Shown here: in pieces, positions 7,913 through 16,878 of the stretch
How the letters are laid out: each line of letters starts with the position of its first letter
Position numbering within the stretch: the first letter of the stretch is position 1
NCBI GenBank assembly: GCA_036268485.1
Contig: DATAUC010000009.1
Location: 1-64,000, forward strand
DNA from: Bog-473 sp036268485
Lineage (GTDB): Bacteria > Actinomycetota > Acidimicrobiia > Acidimicrobiales > RAAP-2
Direction of reading: 5' to 3'
Length of the DNA stretch: 64,000 nt
The notes under the pieces: generated by a model
Told to the model about the DNA's origin: nothing
Database searches by the model: none
Seen by the model: only the letters and a program-made list of their open reading frames with translations
Program-made: the position numbers and the translations under genes

Positions 7913-9178
7913 TCAGGCGGCCACGACCTTTTCGGTGGGGTCACACTGCATCAGTTTGGACAGGGTCCCGCCCATGATCTTGGCCTTGGCCGCCTCAGGG
8001 AGGGGCGCGATCTCCTCGAGGAAGGACAGGGGCTCGGACAGGCCCTCAGGATGCGGGTAGTCCGATCCGAACACGACATTGTCCGTTCCGACCAGGTCGA
8101 CGATGTTCAAGACGTCCTCTTCGAAGAAGGGATGGATGATGATCGACCGTTGGAACGTCTTCATCGGGTCCTCGTCGAACCCACCGGGGCTCCGATCGTA
8201 GAGCTTCTGGAATTGCTTGAGAGCGGTCGGTACCCACTGGCTTCCGTTCTCGACCGGCATGAAGCGAATATCGGGAAACCGGGTGGCTAGACCGTGACCG
8301 ATGATCGAGTAGACGGTGTCACGGATGTTGCGGTACTCGCTCTCCACCAGCCGAGAGAACATGCTCCGGGCGACGAAGGCGCTGAACTCGGAGGTTCGGC
8401 CGTCCCATTCGTTGATATAGCGCTGCGAGCCGTCGTCGGAGGAATGCATGCCGACCAGCACGCCGGACTCCTGCACCCGCTGCCAGAACGGGTCGTACTC
8501 GGGGAGGGCCAGCGAGCGGCGGCGGCCACCGAAGTCGGGCACGGGTGCAGGCCGAATGAGGATCGCTCGGGCCCCGTGCTCGACGACGTAGTCCAGCTCC
8601 CGGAGGGCCTCGTCGAGGATGGACAGGTTGAGCACCGGCGTGGCGAAGATGCGGTTCTCGAAGTTGAAGGTCCAGTGTTCGTGCATCCACTCGTTGAGAG
8701 CATGGACGACGACCGCCGTCGCCCTGGGGTCGTCAGCCAGGCGCTCCTCGAGCAGGCTGGCCAGGGTGGGCCACATCATCGCCCGGTCGACCTGCAGTTC
8801 GTCCATGAGGACGATCCGGTCTTCGGGGTTGAAGAAGGCGGGCGGCGACTCGATGTACCTGGGTGGCATGCCGGGCAGCCGTGGCTCGTGCTTCGACTTC
8901 GTGTCGAGCCCGTCTTTCGTTCCGACCGAGTGCTTTGACGAGGGATTCTTGATCCGGAACTCAAGCTCCTGCGCTCCGGGAGGAGCAACCTTGTTAAAGG
9001 TGGGGTTCGGAATGTAGTTGCTGATCACATTGCGCAGGGCGATCTTCGTCCTGCCGTTCACCTGCACGAACTTCACCAGACCGTCGTACTCGGCCGGCAG
9101 GTACTTGGTGAACGCATCCGTCGTCTCGTACATGTGATTGTCGGCATCGAAGACCGGATAGTTCACACTGATCGCCAT
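7913..9178 (-). CDS. Amidohydrolase-2 family metal-dependent hydrolase
   Basis: A 421-residue TIM-barrel hydrolase of the amidohydrolase_2/ACMS-decarboxylase-like family. It begins FDADNHMYE, where such proteins usually carry the first metal ligands as DxH, and ends with the FGSDYPHPEG metal/active-site motif. The ATG at 9178 has AGGAGA six bases upstream. Two further homologues lie at 10900 and 36327, all with the same DNH/DDH/DQH opening. These proteins cluster with ring- and side-chain catabolic genes in actinobacteria, where they hydrolyse or decarboxylate carboxylated intermediates; the substrate is unknown. Confidence 0.85.
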   Translation of the reverse strand: MAISVNYPVFDADNHMYETTDAFTKYLPAEYDGLVKFVQVNGRTKIALRNVISNYIPNPTFNKVAPPGAQELEFRIKNPSSKHSVGTKDGLDTKSKHEPRLPGMPPRYIESPPAFFNPEDRIVLMDELQVDRAMMWPTLASLLEERLADDPRATAVVVHALNEWMHEHWTFNFENRIFATPVLNLSILDEALRELDYVVEHGARAILIRPAPVPDFGGRRRSLALPEYDPFWQRVQESGVLVGMHSSDDGSQRYINEWDGRTSEFSAFVARSMFSRLVESEYRNIRDTVYSIIGHGLATRFPDIRFMPVENGSQWVPTALKQFQKLYDRSPGGFDEDPMKTFQRSIIIHPFFEEDVLNIVDLVGTDNVVFGSDYPHPEGLSEPLSFLEEIAPLPEAAKAKIMGGTLSKLMQCDPTEKVVAA

Positions 9179-9383
9179 GGGACTCTCCTATAACTGGACT
9201 TCCGGACCCAAGTGGGCCGTTCGCATCCATCGGCCTACTGGTGTTGACCAAGAATCTATCCGAGGTCGCCGACCGTGGGCCGGCTGTGGCCACCCGGATC
9301 GGGGCCATCAGGTCGGCACCATGGGCCGAGAAATATCCTTCCGAAAACCGATGAGGTCTCCCCGCCTCGTGCGTCAACTCAGT

Positions 9384-9923
9384 ATGGAATCCAAGAACCT
9401 CGCCGACCTGTACGAACTGCCCCTCCTCGAGTGGGCCCGCATCGAATCTCGCCTCGAGCAGGGAATGACCCAAGCCCCCCAAAGCGGTGGTCCGAGCCGG
9501 CACACCTCCTGGCTGGCCACGATCAACGAGGGCGGAAGCCCTCATGTCACCGCCGTGGGCGCCCTGTGGGTGGACGGCACCTTCTGGTTCGAGACCGGAG
9601 AGCACACCCGCAAGGGGAAGAACCTGGCTCGTGACCAGCGCTGCACACTCAGCCTGGCCACCGAGGAGTTCGACCTCATCCTCGAGGGCAGGGCGGCCAA
9701 GGTGACCGACCTGTCGACCGTGACGGCCATGGCGGCGCGGTGGAACGAAGCCGGCTGGCCTGCCCGGGTCGACGAGAGCGGCCAGGCCCTCACCGCCGAG
9801 TTCAGCGCTCCGTCCGCCGGCTCCCCGCCCTGGACGGTGTACCGCATCGCTCCCGATCGGGCCACGGCGCTCCAGACGGTCGAACCGGGCGGCGCCACCC
9901 GATGGGACTTCACGGGGCGGTAA
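9384..9923 (+). CDS. Pyridoxamine-phosphate-oxidase-like flavin/F420-binding protein
   Basis: A 179-residue split-barrel protein. The strands SWLATINEGGSPHVTAVGALWVDG, FWFETGEHTRKGKNLARDQRC and TLSLATEEFDLILEG give the PPOX fold, in which RKGKNL-type residues bind the cofactor phosphate. The C-terminal block WTVYRIAP is typical of actinobacterial F420-dependent members. I placed the start at the ATG at 9384; ATG 9351 is possible and no clear ribosome-binding site exists. The 205 bases before it hold no gene. It is followed after about 97 bases by the PhyH-type dioxygenase. Confidence 0.78.
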   Translation: MESKNLADLYELPLLEWARIESRLEQGMTQAPQSGGPSRHTSWLATINEGGSPHVTAVGALWVDGTFWFETGEHTRKGKNLARDQRCTLSLATEEFDLILEGRAAKVTDLSTVTAMAARWNEAGWPARVDESGQALTAEFSAPSAGSPPWTVYRIAPDRATALQTVEPGGATRWDFTGR

Positions 9924-10020
9924 CCACCGCGAGGGATGGTGCGTCGCCCGGGTGGCCGGAAGGGGACCGTTCCGAGGCCTTAGGCTTGTGGAGAGGCGAC
10001 AACGAGTGAGGTGGAGTGCC

Positions 10021-10857
10021 ATGCCCGTCGAACATCTTCCTGCCGACACCGCCCCTGAGGTGGTAGCTGAGATCGTCAAGGAGAAAGGCGCCGTCATCGT
10101 CGATGGGGTGGCGGCCCCTGACCTGTTGGACAGCATCGAAGGCGAGCTCAGACCGTATCTCGAGGCCACACCGCTGGGACCGGATGATTTCAGCGGGGTC
10201 CTCACCCGGCGCACCGGCTCCCTGATCGCCCGTTCTCCCTCTGCCCGCCAGCTGGTCATGCACCCGCTAGCCGTGGGGACCACGAGCAACCTCCTTGCTC
10301 ATGCCACCAACTTCCAGCTGCACCTCACCCAGGCCATTGCCATCGGACCCGGTCAGCCGGCCCAGCCCATCCATAAGGACCGCTGGGCATTCGACTTCTT
10401 CCCCTTCCCCACCGGCTACGAGGTCCAGTGCAACACGATCTGGGCTCTGACCGAGTTCACCGAGGAGAACGGGGCCACCCGGATCGTTCTGGGTAGCAAT
10501 ACCGCCGACGACTCACAGCCATTTACCCAGGACGACACCGAGCCAGCCGAGATGGAGCGGGGCTCGGTCCTGTTCTACTCGGGCAGCGTGAACCACGGCG
10601 GAGGGGCCAATCGGACCGACCAGGTCCGTGTCGGCCTCAACATCACCTACAACCTGGCCTGGCTCCGCCAGGAGGAAAACCAATACCTGGCCACGCCAAC
10701 CGAGCTGGCCCAGACACTGCCGGTCGAGCTCCTGCGGCTCATGGGCTACAGCCGTGGCGCCTACGCCCTCGGCTACGTCGACGACCTGCGCGACCCGATC
10801 GAAGCCATTCTCCCCGGGTTCGGGGACGTCGGGTTCGCGGTAACCAACAAGACCTGA
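10021..10857 (+). CDS. Phytanoyl-CoA dioxygenase (PhyH) family protein
   Basis: A 278-residue Fe(II)/2-oxoglutarate-dependent oxygenase. The iron facial triad is visible as HKD (His118, Asp120) and the distal His192 in VNHGGG, with Arg203 in QVRVGLNITY to bind 2-oxoglutarate. It would hydroxylate an aliphatic or acyl-CoA substrate. GGTGGAG five bases before the ATG at 10021 fixes the start. It converges on the amidohydrolase at 10900. Confidence 0.88.
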   Translation: MPVEHLPADTAPEVVAEIVKEKGAVIVDGVAAPDLLDSIEGELRPYLEATPLGPDDFSGVLTRRTGSLIARSPSARQLVMHPLAVGTTSNLLAHATNFQLHLTQAIAIGPGQPAQPIHKDRWAFDFFPFPTGYEVQCNTIWALTEFTEENGATRIVLGSNTADDSQPFTQDDTEPAEMERGSVLFYSGSVNHGGGANRTDQVRVGLNITYNLAWLRQEENQYLATPTELAQTLPVELLRLMGYSRGAYALGYVDDLRDPIEAILPGFGDVGFAVTNKT

Positions 10858-10899
10858 GATCAGCGGGACTTGCCGTCCGCCGCCGTTCGAGTCGGCCGT

Positions 10900-12171
10900 C
10901 TAGAACACGCCGATTCCCGCGGCTTCGTTGCGCTTCTTCCACTCGGCACGGGGCATGCGGGTCACGTCGACGTCCGTGGCCCGGGAGCGGAGGGCGCCGA
11001 CGGTGGCGTCGTCCCTCGCCGTGTGCTTGAACGGGTCCCAGTCGAAGAACCGGCAGGCGTTCTCCCAGGTCATCTTGTCGATCTCGTCGTCGGCGCAGCC
11101 GGCGTCCTGGAGCTCCTTCCAGGCGAACTCGGGGGACTCCGGCCACGTGGTGTCGGTGTGGGGGTAATCGCACTCCCAGGCGATGATGTCGAGGCCGATC
11201 CGGTCCCGCAGCAGCAGACCGGAGGGGTCGGTGATGTAGCAGGCCAGGAAATGCTCGCGGAAGACCTCCGACGGGAGCTTGCCGCCGAAGTCGTCGGTCC
11301 CGTGCAACCACTCCTGGTTCTGGAAATGGCGGTCGATGCGGTCGAGGTAGAAGGGTATCCAGCCGATGCCGCCCTCCGAGAGGGCCACCTTCAGGTCGGG
11401 GAACTTCCGCAGCGTCGGCCCGAACAGGAGGTCCTGGGCGGTGATGGCGCTGATCTGACAGGCCAGCACCATGAGATGATCGACCGGCGCCTCCACCGGC
11501 TTCTGGATGACATCGAAGCCGGCACCGATGTGCAAAGACAGGACCATGTTCTCCTCGATGATGGCCTGGAACATCGGGTCCCAGTGGCCGGAGAGGAAGC
11601 TCGGGAACCCCTGGACGTGCGGGGTCTCGAGGAAGCTGATCGACCGACAGCCCTTGGTACCGAGCCGGTGGACCTCTTCGACGGCGAGGTCGATGTCCCA
11701 CATCGGCACGATGCCCAGCGAGATGAACCGGTCGGGGTACGAGCCGGCCCACTCGTCGACGGCCCAGTCGTTGTAGGCCCGCAGCATGACCAGGGCGATC
11801 TCTTTGTCCTTGGCCTCGGTAAAGGTGCGGGCGTTGAAGCCGGCCATGGTCGGGAAGTTCATGGAGGCAAGGACGCCGTTGGCGTTCATGTCGGCGACGC
11901 GGGCGTGCACATCAAAGCATCCGGGCCGCAGCTCGGAGTAGGAGCCGGGGTTGAACCCCCACTCCGTCTTGGGCCAGCCCACGGTGGCGGCCATGCCGAA
12001 CGGGGTGGAGGCGGCCTCGCCCTGGAAATGCCACTCGTCGATCCCCTCGGCATTGCGAACGACCTTGGGGACGAGGTCCTTCCACTTGGCCGGCACATGG
12101 TTCTCGTACATGTCCGGTGGCTCGATCATGTGGTCGTCGATGCTGACCAGGATCATGTCATCCATCTGCAT
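10900..12171 (-). CDS. Amidohydrolase-2 family metal-dependent hydrolase
   Basis: A 423-residue homologue of the protein at 7913. It opens SIDDHMIEPPDMY, has HIGAGFD in mid-barrel and WECDYPHTDTTWPES near the C-terminus, which are the metal-site segments of the amidohydrolase_2 family. GGAGG eight bases upstream supports the ATG at 12171. The next gene on the same strand starts 134 bases upstream, so it may be separately transcribed. Confidence 0.85.
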   Translation of the reverse strand: MQMDDMILVSIDDHMIEPPDMYENHVPAKWKDLVPKVVRNAEGIDEWHFQGEAASTPFGMAATVGWPKTEWGFNPGSYSELRPGCFDVHARVADMNANGVLASMNFPTMAGFNARTFTEAKDKEIALVMLRAYNDWAVDEWAGSYPDRFISLGIVPMWDIDLAVEEVHRLGTKGCRSISFLETPHVQGFPSFLSGHWDPMFQAIIEENMVLSLHIGAGFDVIQKPVEAPVDHLMVLACQISAITAQDLLFGPTLRKFPDLKVALSEGGIGWIPFYLDRIDRHFQNQEWLHGTDDFGGKLPSEVFREHFLACYITDPSGLLLRDRIGLDIIAWECDYPHTDTTWPESPEFAWKELQDAGCADDEIDKMTWENACRFFDWDPFKHTARDDATVGALRSRATDVDVTRMPRAEWKKRNEAAGIGVF

Positions 12172-12305
12172 CTGTGCTTCCTCCGTTACGTTGCCCAGGT
12201 CAGGGCAGGTTTGCCGATCTCACTCACTGGCACCATTATCTCAGTCAGAAAAGGGACCGGGAGGCCGGCACGGTGCATGGATCCCCATCGTCGAACGCTC
12301 CGTGC

Positions 12306-12869
12306 TCAAACCCCCTCGAGCTCCACCCGATCCCAGAAGGCCTTCCACGAGGGGTAGGCCTCGGGCAGTTGGTAACTTCGCAACGTGTTGCGCCCACCCT
12401 CGTTGCCAGCCCCGTGGCTGGGCCGGGTGAGCCAGTCGGTGATGTAGAGACGGTGGAACTTGCGCCGCTCGAAGTACCACTCGCCATCCACCCGGAGGTA
12501 GGTGTCCCAGTACTGGAGCATTCCCTGGGCCCACTCGCCCCGGTCGGGGTACTCGAGCTCGTCGTGGCAGTACACGATCCCGTGGGCGTGGTCAGCGTCG
12601 TCGAAGTCGACGACATGATTGCCGACGAAATGGCACGATGCCTTGGGCGTGCTCATGGTGGCCGTGTACCAACGCTTCAGGGCATCGCGGCCGAACTCGT
12701 CCTTGCCGACCCGGACATCGGGAACGAAGAGATCGACCATCATGTCCATGTCCCTCGAGTCGATGGCCACGCCGTAGCGGTGGGGCAGCTGACGGATCGC
12801 CGCCAGCGACTCCATGCGGTCGAGCCGCTCCTCGATGGTGGTCGGGGTCCAGGTTCCGAGTCGTGACAT
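12306..12869 (-). CDS. SnoaL-like (NTF2-fold) protein
   Basis: A 187-residue NTF2/SnoaL-like polypeptide; this cone fold includes steroid isomerases, dehydratases and polyketide cyclases. The pattern IRQLPHRYGVAIDSRDMDM, then DLFVPDV, HFVGNHVVDFDDAD and GEWYFERRKFHRLY is typical. AGGAG about eight bases before the ATG at 12869 supports this start over the upstream 12911. It could act on a small-molecule intermediate of the neighbouring catabolic genes, but it might equally be a small orphan; no catalytic residues can be assigned. Confidence 0.75.
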   Translation of the reverse strand: MSRLGTWTPTTIEERLDRMESLAAIRQLPHRYGVAIDSRDMDMMVDLFVPDVRVGKDEFGRDALKRWYTATMSTPKASCHFVGNHVVDFDDADHAHGIVYCHDELEYPDRGEWAQGMLQYWDTYLRVDGEWYFERRKFHRLYITDWLTRPSHGAGNEGGRNTLRSYQLPEAYPSWKAFWDRVELEGV

Positions 12870-12984
12870 GTTCCGCGCTCCTCGCGTCGTGGCCTTGCTG
12901 CAGGTATGCACATCCTGGCACCAGCCGAACCGAGGGGCTAGACGGAGGGATCGAGGATAGAGAGAGATCCAGCTCGACCGAGCT

Positions 12985-13875
12985 TCACTCTCGGTCCCCG
13001 ACTACTTGGTGCTGTACATGCTCCAGCTTCTGCGGATTGGTTACCGAGCGGACACCGATGACTCGTCCGCCCAGGATGTCGAGTACCAGCGTGGCCACTA
13101 CCTTGTCGTCATCGACCATGATCATGGCCGGCTGGCCGTTGAGCATGACCTCTTGCGGGCTGCCCGACAGCTTCTTGGCCACGTTGATCAAGAAGCGTGA
13201 GCTGCGATGGCGACCGACCACAGGCCGCATGGCTGCCCGAACCACGCCGCCGCCATCGGTCCAAACGACGACATCTTCAGCCAACATCTCATTGAGGCCC
13301 TCCAGGTCCCCGGTGGCACAGGCCAGGACGAACCGACGGGTGAGCTCCCGCCCGTGGCGCGCGTCGGCGTCGAATCGCTGGCGACGGTTCTCGATCCGGG
13401 AACGCGCTCGGGAGGCCAGTTGGCGGCAGCCGGCCGTGGTGCGGCCCATGGTGTCGGCAACCTCGTCGAACTGGTACCCGAAGACGTCATGCAGGAGATA
13501 GGCCGCCCGCTCGGGCGGCGTGAGCTCTTCGAGCAGGACCAGAAAGGCCAGCGACAAGGTGTCGGCTTGTTCCACTGCCGAAGTGTCATCCATCACGATG
13601 GGCTCAGGGAGCCACGGCCCGGTATAGGCAGCCCGCTGTACCCGGGCCGAGCCCAGCTGATCGATGCAGAGTCGGGTCACGATGGTTACGAGAAAGGCCC
13701 GGACTGATTCAATGGCCTGCAGATCACGCTGGAGCCACCGAAGGCAGGCCTCTTGAACCATGTCTTCGGCATCGGCGGCGCTACCCAGCATTCGGTAGGC
13801 GATCCCGAAGAGAAGCGGGCGCCACTCTTCGAAGGCGATTACATCGTCAGGTGACGGTGATCGTCCCGGCACCAT
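12985..13875 (-). CDS. sigJ: ECF41-family RNA polymerase sigma factor (SigJ type)
   Basis: A 296-residue ECF sigma factor with region 2 (PLLFGIAYRMLGSAADAEDMVQEACLRW split over the -10-binding helices), region 4 (PPERAAYLLHDVFGY, then a helix-turn-helix with DTMGRTTAGCRQLASRAR), and a C-terminal SnoaL-like extension of about 110 residues. That extension defines the ECF41 group, where it modulates activity in place of an anti-sigma factor. Its start overlaps the upstream carboxymuconolactone decarboxylase gene by 29 bases. The AAGGAGG directly abuts ATG 13875, so GTG 13872 may be the real start. The target promoter at 14467-14493 is before the partner gene. Confidence 0.92.
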   Translation of the reverse strand: MVPGRSPSPDDVIAFEEWRPLLFGIAYRMLGSAADAEDMVQEACLRWLQRDLQAIESVRAFLVTIVTRLCIDQLGSARVQRAAYTGPWLPEPIVMDDTSAVEQADTLSLAFLVLLEELTPPERAAYLLHDVFGYQFDEVADTMGRTTAGCRQLASRARSRIENRRQRFDADARHGRELTRRFVLACATGDLEGLNEMLAEDVVVWTDGGGVVRAAMRPVVGRHRSSRFLINVAKKLSGSPQEVMLNGQPAMIMVDDDKVVATLVLDILGGRVIGVRSVTNPQKLEHVQHQVVGDRE

Positions 13876-14440
13876 CCTCCTTCCAGCTCATAGGGATCGC
13901 ACACTGGTCGGCAAAACCTTGACTGTGCAGGCCTAGGCCCGCATTGAACCGGGAGCGGAAGTTCTCCAGTGCCACCCATCCGGCCAGCTCCACGATCTCC
14001 GCGTCACTGAAATTGTCATGCAGCCGTGCGGCCAGGTCGTCGGTCACCTCGGCAGGCACCACGGTGGCCTGCTCGGCATACTCGAGGACGACGCGTTCGC
14101 GCTCGTCGTAGAGCTTGCTCTCACGCCAGCGACCTACGTTCCGGACCTTCTCGGGGTCGATCCCCGCATTCATGCCCTCGAAGTACCCGAAGTCCGTGCA
14201 CCACGAGCATCCGATGAGCATTCCCGTCTGCTGGATGGCCAACCAGCGCATGGTGGGATCGAGCTTCTTCCAGCCCTTTTCCACCGCGGTCTCGAGCAGA
14301 CCCATGGCCACCAGCACCCCGGAGTGGTGTGAGGCAGCCTGCGCTGGTTCGACCACCTGGCCAAACCTCCGTTTGGCAAAGCTCCGGGCCAACCTGGGGA
14401 CAATTCCGCTTGGTTCTGTGTCTAGGGGTACATGGGCCAT
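13847..14440 (-). CDS. Carboxymuconolactone decarboxylase-family protein, ECF41 partner
   Basis: A 197-residue AhpD/CMD-like protein with the redox motif CSWC in IGCSWCTDFGYFEG. ECF41 sigma factors are known to sit beside a carboxymuconolactone decarboxylase, oxidoreductase or epimerase and to drive its promoter, and that arrangement is exact here. The ATG at 14440 has AAAGGTGG eight bases upstream and lies about 20 bases after the predicted transcription start; the upstream GTG at 14452 would be too close. The enzymatic substrate of ECF41 partners is not known. Confidence 0.88.
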   Translation of the reverse strand: MAHVPLDTEPSGIVPRLARSFAKRRFGQVVEPAQAASHHSGVLVAMGLLETAVEKGWKKLDPTMRWLAIQQTGMLIGCSWCTDFGYFEGMNAGIDPEKVRNVGRWRESKLYDERERVVLEYAEQATVVPAEVTDDLAARLHDNFSDAEIVELAGWVALENFRSRFNAGLGLHSQGFADQCAIPMSWKEDGAGTITVT

Positions 14441-14466
14441 GTGAACCACCACCTTTCACCTATTGA

Positions 14467-14493
14467 GACGACTCTGGCCCTCGGAACGTGACA
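14467..14493 (-). promoter_or_regulatory. ECF41 sigma-factor target promoter
   Basis: On the minus strand TGTCACG (14493-14487) is followed by exactly 16 bases and then CGTC (14470-14467). The published ECF41 consensus is TGTCACA-N16-CGTC, so one base of the -35 differs and the spacing is identical. It lies 27 bases before the decarboxylase ATG, the position expected for autoregulation of the decarboxylase-sigma operon. Confidence 0.85.
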
Positions 14494-14691
14494 GCCGTGC
14501 CTGACTGGCGTCAATATCCTCCGATCTCGGGCTCGACCTGCATCACCACTGCCGTCTCCACCTACCTGGTCAACCCGGCCGATCCATCACAAAACGGGCT
14601 GGTGTGCTCGGACTGATTGTTCTGCTCACGTGTCCGCCCTGGCCGCCTACGGTGGGCCGAGGGACCATGCACACGATAGGAGTGGCCACGG

Positions 14692-15669
14692 ATGTGTACT
14701 CGAGTGCTCTACGTCGGACAGGACAACCTGGTGATCACCGGCCGATCGATGGACTGGATGGTCCCGACGGGGTCGAATATCTGGGCGTTGCCCGCCGGCC
14801 TGACCAGGGACGGGGCTGCAGCCCGGAACTCGTTTTCGTGGACATCGGCTCACGGCAGCGTCGTCTCGACGATGTACGACGGCGTCACCGTCGATGGCGT
14901 CAACGACGCCGGCCTCGGAGCTCATGCCCTCTACCTCTCTGCCGCGGAGTATCCGAAGAGAGACCCCGCCGTTCCGGGACTGAGCGTCGCCGCCTGGACC
15001 CAGTACGCCCTCGACATGTTCTCGTCTGTCGCCGAGGCGGTCGAAGGACTGACGAATCCCACCTTCGGACTCGTGAGCCCGGTTCTTCCCGGAGGCCATG
15101 CGGCCACGGGACATCTGGCCCTTTCCGATTCGACCGGGGACTCGGCGATCTTCGAGTACCTCGCCGGTGAGCTGGTCGTACACCATGGAGCCGAGTTCGC
15201 GGTCATGACCAACGACCCGACGTACGATCAGCAGCTCGCCTTGTGCGCCTACTGGGACCAAGTTGGTGGCAACGCCATGTTGCCGGGCACCGAGCGACCG
15301 GCGGACCGCTTCGTGCGGTCTCACTACTACCTCAACGGTTCGACGTTCAGCGGGGATGCCACCCGCGGGTTGGCCGAGGTCTTCGCCATCGTCCGCAACG
15401 CCTCGGTGCCCATGATCCAATCGACTCCCGAGAAGCCCAATGTGGCGCCGACCCTCTGGCGTACGGCCATTGACCATCGGTCGTTGACCTACTACTGGGA
15501 AGGGACGAACCAGCCCAACGTGTTCTGGGCCGAACTGGCGAACCTCGATCTCTCGCCGGGCGCGCCGGTCAGGCGCCTGGAGGCCGAAGATGGCCCGACC
15601 CGGGCCGGTGAGGTCTCGGATGATTTTGCCGAAGCGGAGCTCTTTACCTATCTGTCCGAGGTTTCCTGA
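14692..15669 (+). CDS. Ntn-hydrolase: choloylglycine hydrolase / penicillin V acylase family
   Basis: A 325-residue linear-amide C-N hydrolase. It begins Met-Cys, so methionine removal exposes the nucleophile Cys2. The rest of the bile-salt-hydrolase active-site set is present in order: Arg18 and Asp21 (GRSMDW), Asn71 (GVNDAG), Asn174 (MTNDPTYD) and Arg206 (RFVR). No signal peptide is evident, so it is probably cytoplasmic. GGAG nine bases upstream fits the ATG. Substrates in this family include conjugated bile acids, penicillin V and acyl-homoserine lactones; a link to the surrounding steroid-type genes is attractive but unproven. Confidence 0.88.
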   Translation: MCTRVLYVGQDNLVITGRSMDWMVPTGSNIWALPAGLTRDGAAARNSFSWTSAHGSVVSTMYDGVTVDGVNDAGLGAHALYLSAAEYPKRDPAVPGLSVAAWTQYALDMFSSVAEAVEGLTNPTFGLVSPVLPGGHAATGHLALSDSTGDSAIFEYLAGELVVHHGAEFAVMTNDPTYDQQLALCAYWDQVGGNAMLPGTERPADRFVRSHYYLNGSTFSGDATRGLAEVFAIVRNASVPMIQSTPEKPNVAPTLWRTAIDHRSLTYYWEGTNQPNVFWAELANLDLSPGAPVRRLEAEDGPTRAGEVSDDFAEAELFTYLSEVS

Positions 15670-15736
15670 CAACTCGCCGACGCCAAAGCTCGGAACAAAG
15701 TCGCCGCGCAGCCGAACATCGGTGGTTGAGCTTCCA

Positions 15737-15752
15737 CCCAACAACCGTTGGG
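15737..15752. terminator. Short inverted repeat between convergent genes
   Basis: CCCAAC and GTTGGG form a perfect 6-bp stem with a 4-base loop, placed between the stop of the Ntn hydrolase (15669) and the stop of the F420 enzyme (15763). There is no T-run, so its role as a terminator is only suggested by position. Confidence 0.4.
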
Positions 15753-15762
15753 CGAGATTCGC

Positions 15763-16716
15763 TCATGATCCGATGCGTGGTCGCAGTTCTGTGCGGTAGA
15801 AGTCACAAAAGCCCCTCTGGTCTTGACCGATCTGATTGACATACACCTCGTCAAACCCCGCATCGAGGTACGCCGAGATCGCCGCCGCATGCCGCTCCGG
15901 ATCAGGCCCACACGTCACCTTCTCTGCCACCATGTCTTGGGTAACCAGTGAGGCTCCCTCTTGGAAATGCTTGGGTACGGAAAGCTCCTGGTTCAGCTGA
16001 CCTGGCAACAGCTCGGTCGCCCACAGTTCGTGGGCAACCTTGCGGGCTTGAGCCTCGTCGTCGCCCCAGCAGACCTTGACGGCACCGATGACTCGCCCCG
16101 CTCCGCCCTGCTCTCGATAGCTCCGCACCATGTCGCCATCGGGCTGAGTGGTGACCAAACCGTCGCCGATCCGTGCGGCCAGGCCGAGTGAGTCGGGGCC
16201 GAACGCCGAAACGGCTACCGGAGGCGGCGAATCGGGCACGGAGTAGAGCCGGGCGTTCTCAACCGTGTAGAACCGGCCGTGGTGGGTAACCATCTTCCCG
16301 CTCCACAAGCGGCGTATGATCTCGATGGCCTCCTCGAGCATTTCGAGTCGGGTCGAGACCGCGGGCCACCGCTGGCCGAGAATGTGCTCGTTCAGCGCCT
16401 CGCCAGAGCCAACGCCGAGCACGAAACGGCCTTCTGCCATGACCTGGGACGTGGCCGCAGCCTGGGCGATGATCGCAGGATGAAGCCGGAACGTCGGGCA
16501 CGTGACGCCAGTGGTGATCTTGTGCCTGGTTGTCGTGGCGATGCCTCCGATGACGCTCCAGACGAATGGGCTCTGTCCCTGGCTCTCGACCCAGGGATGG
16601 AAGTGATCGGAGATGAACACGGACGAGAATCCGGCTTCTTCACCTATCTGTGCCTGATCGACAAGGTCGCGGGGACCGTGTTCCTCGCTCGACAAAAATA
16701 GACCAACCTCAGACAT
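15763..16716 (-). CDS. F420-dependent luciferase-like oxidoreductase (TIGR03557 type)
   Basis: A 317-residue TIM-barrel oxidoreductase of the luciferase-like monooxygenase superfamily. EEAGFSSVFISDHFHPW, VTCPTFRLHPAIIAQAAATS, GRFVLGVGSGEALNEHI and WSGKMVTHHGRFYTVENARLY are the signatures of the F420-dependent glucose-6-phosphate-dehydrogenase-like group. Although the frame stays open to 17073, AGGAGG six bases before the ATG at 16716 fixes the start. It would carry out a hydride transfer using F420; the substrate is unknown. Confidence 0.88.
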   Translation of the reverse strand: MSEVGLFLSSEEHGPRDLVDQAQIGEEAGFSSVFISDHFHPWVESQGQSPFVWSVIGGIATTTRHKITTGVTCPTFRLHPAIIAQAAATSQVMAEGRFVLGVGSGEALNEHILGQRWPAVSTRLEMLEEAIEIIRRLWSGKMVTHHGRFYTVENARLYSVPDSPPPVAVSAFGPDSLGLAARIGDGLVTTQPDGDMVRSYREQGGAGRVIGAVKVCWGDDEAQARKVAHELWATELLPGQLNQELSVPKHFQEGASLVTQDMVAEKVTCGPDPERHAAAISAYLDAGFDEVYVNQIGQDQRGFCDFYRTELRPRIGS

Positions 16717-16878
16717 CTCGGTCCTCCTTCCGAGTGGCGAACATGGATGTCCGGTACCCACTTGGTCAGAAATCGAAGCGTCGCAAATCACGGCAGATTG
16801 GACGAGACGCTGAGCAGCTCCACCGAGCCCCCGGACATCTGCGGTTTCACGACGGGCGCAGTGGGGGAAGGCTATGGC

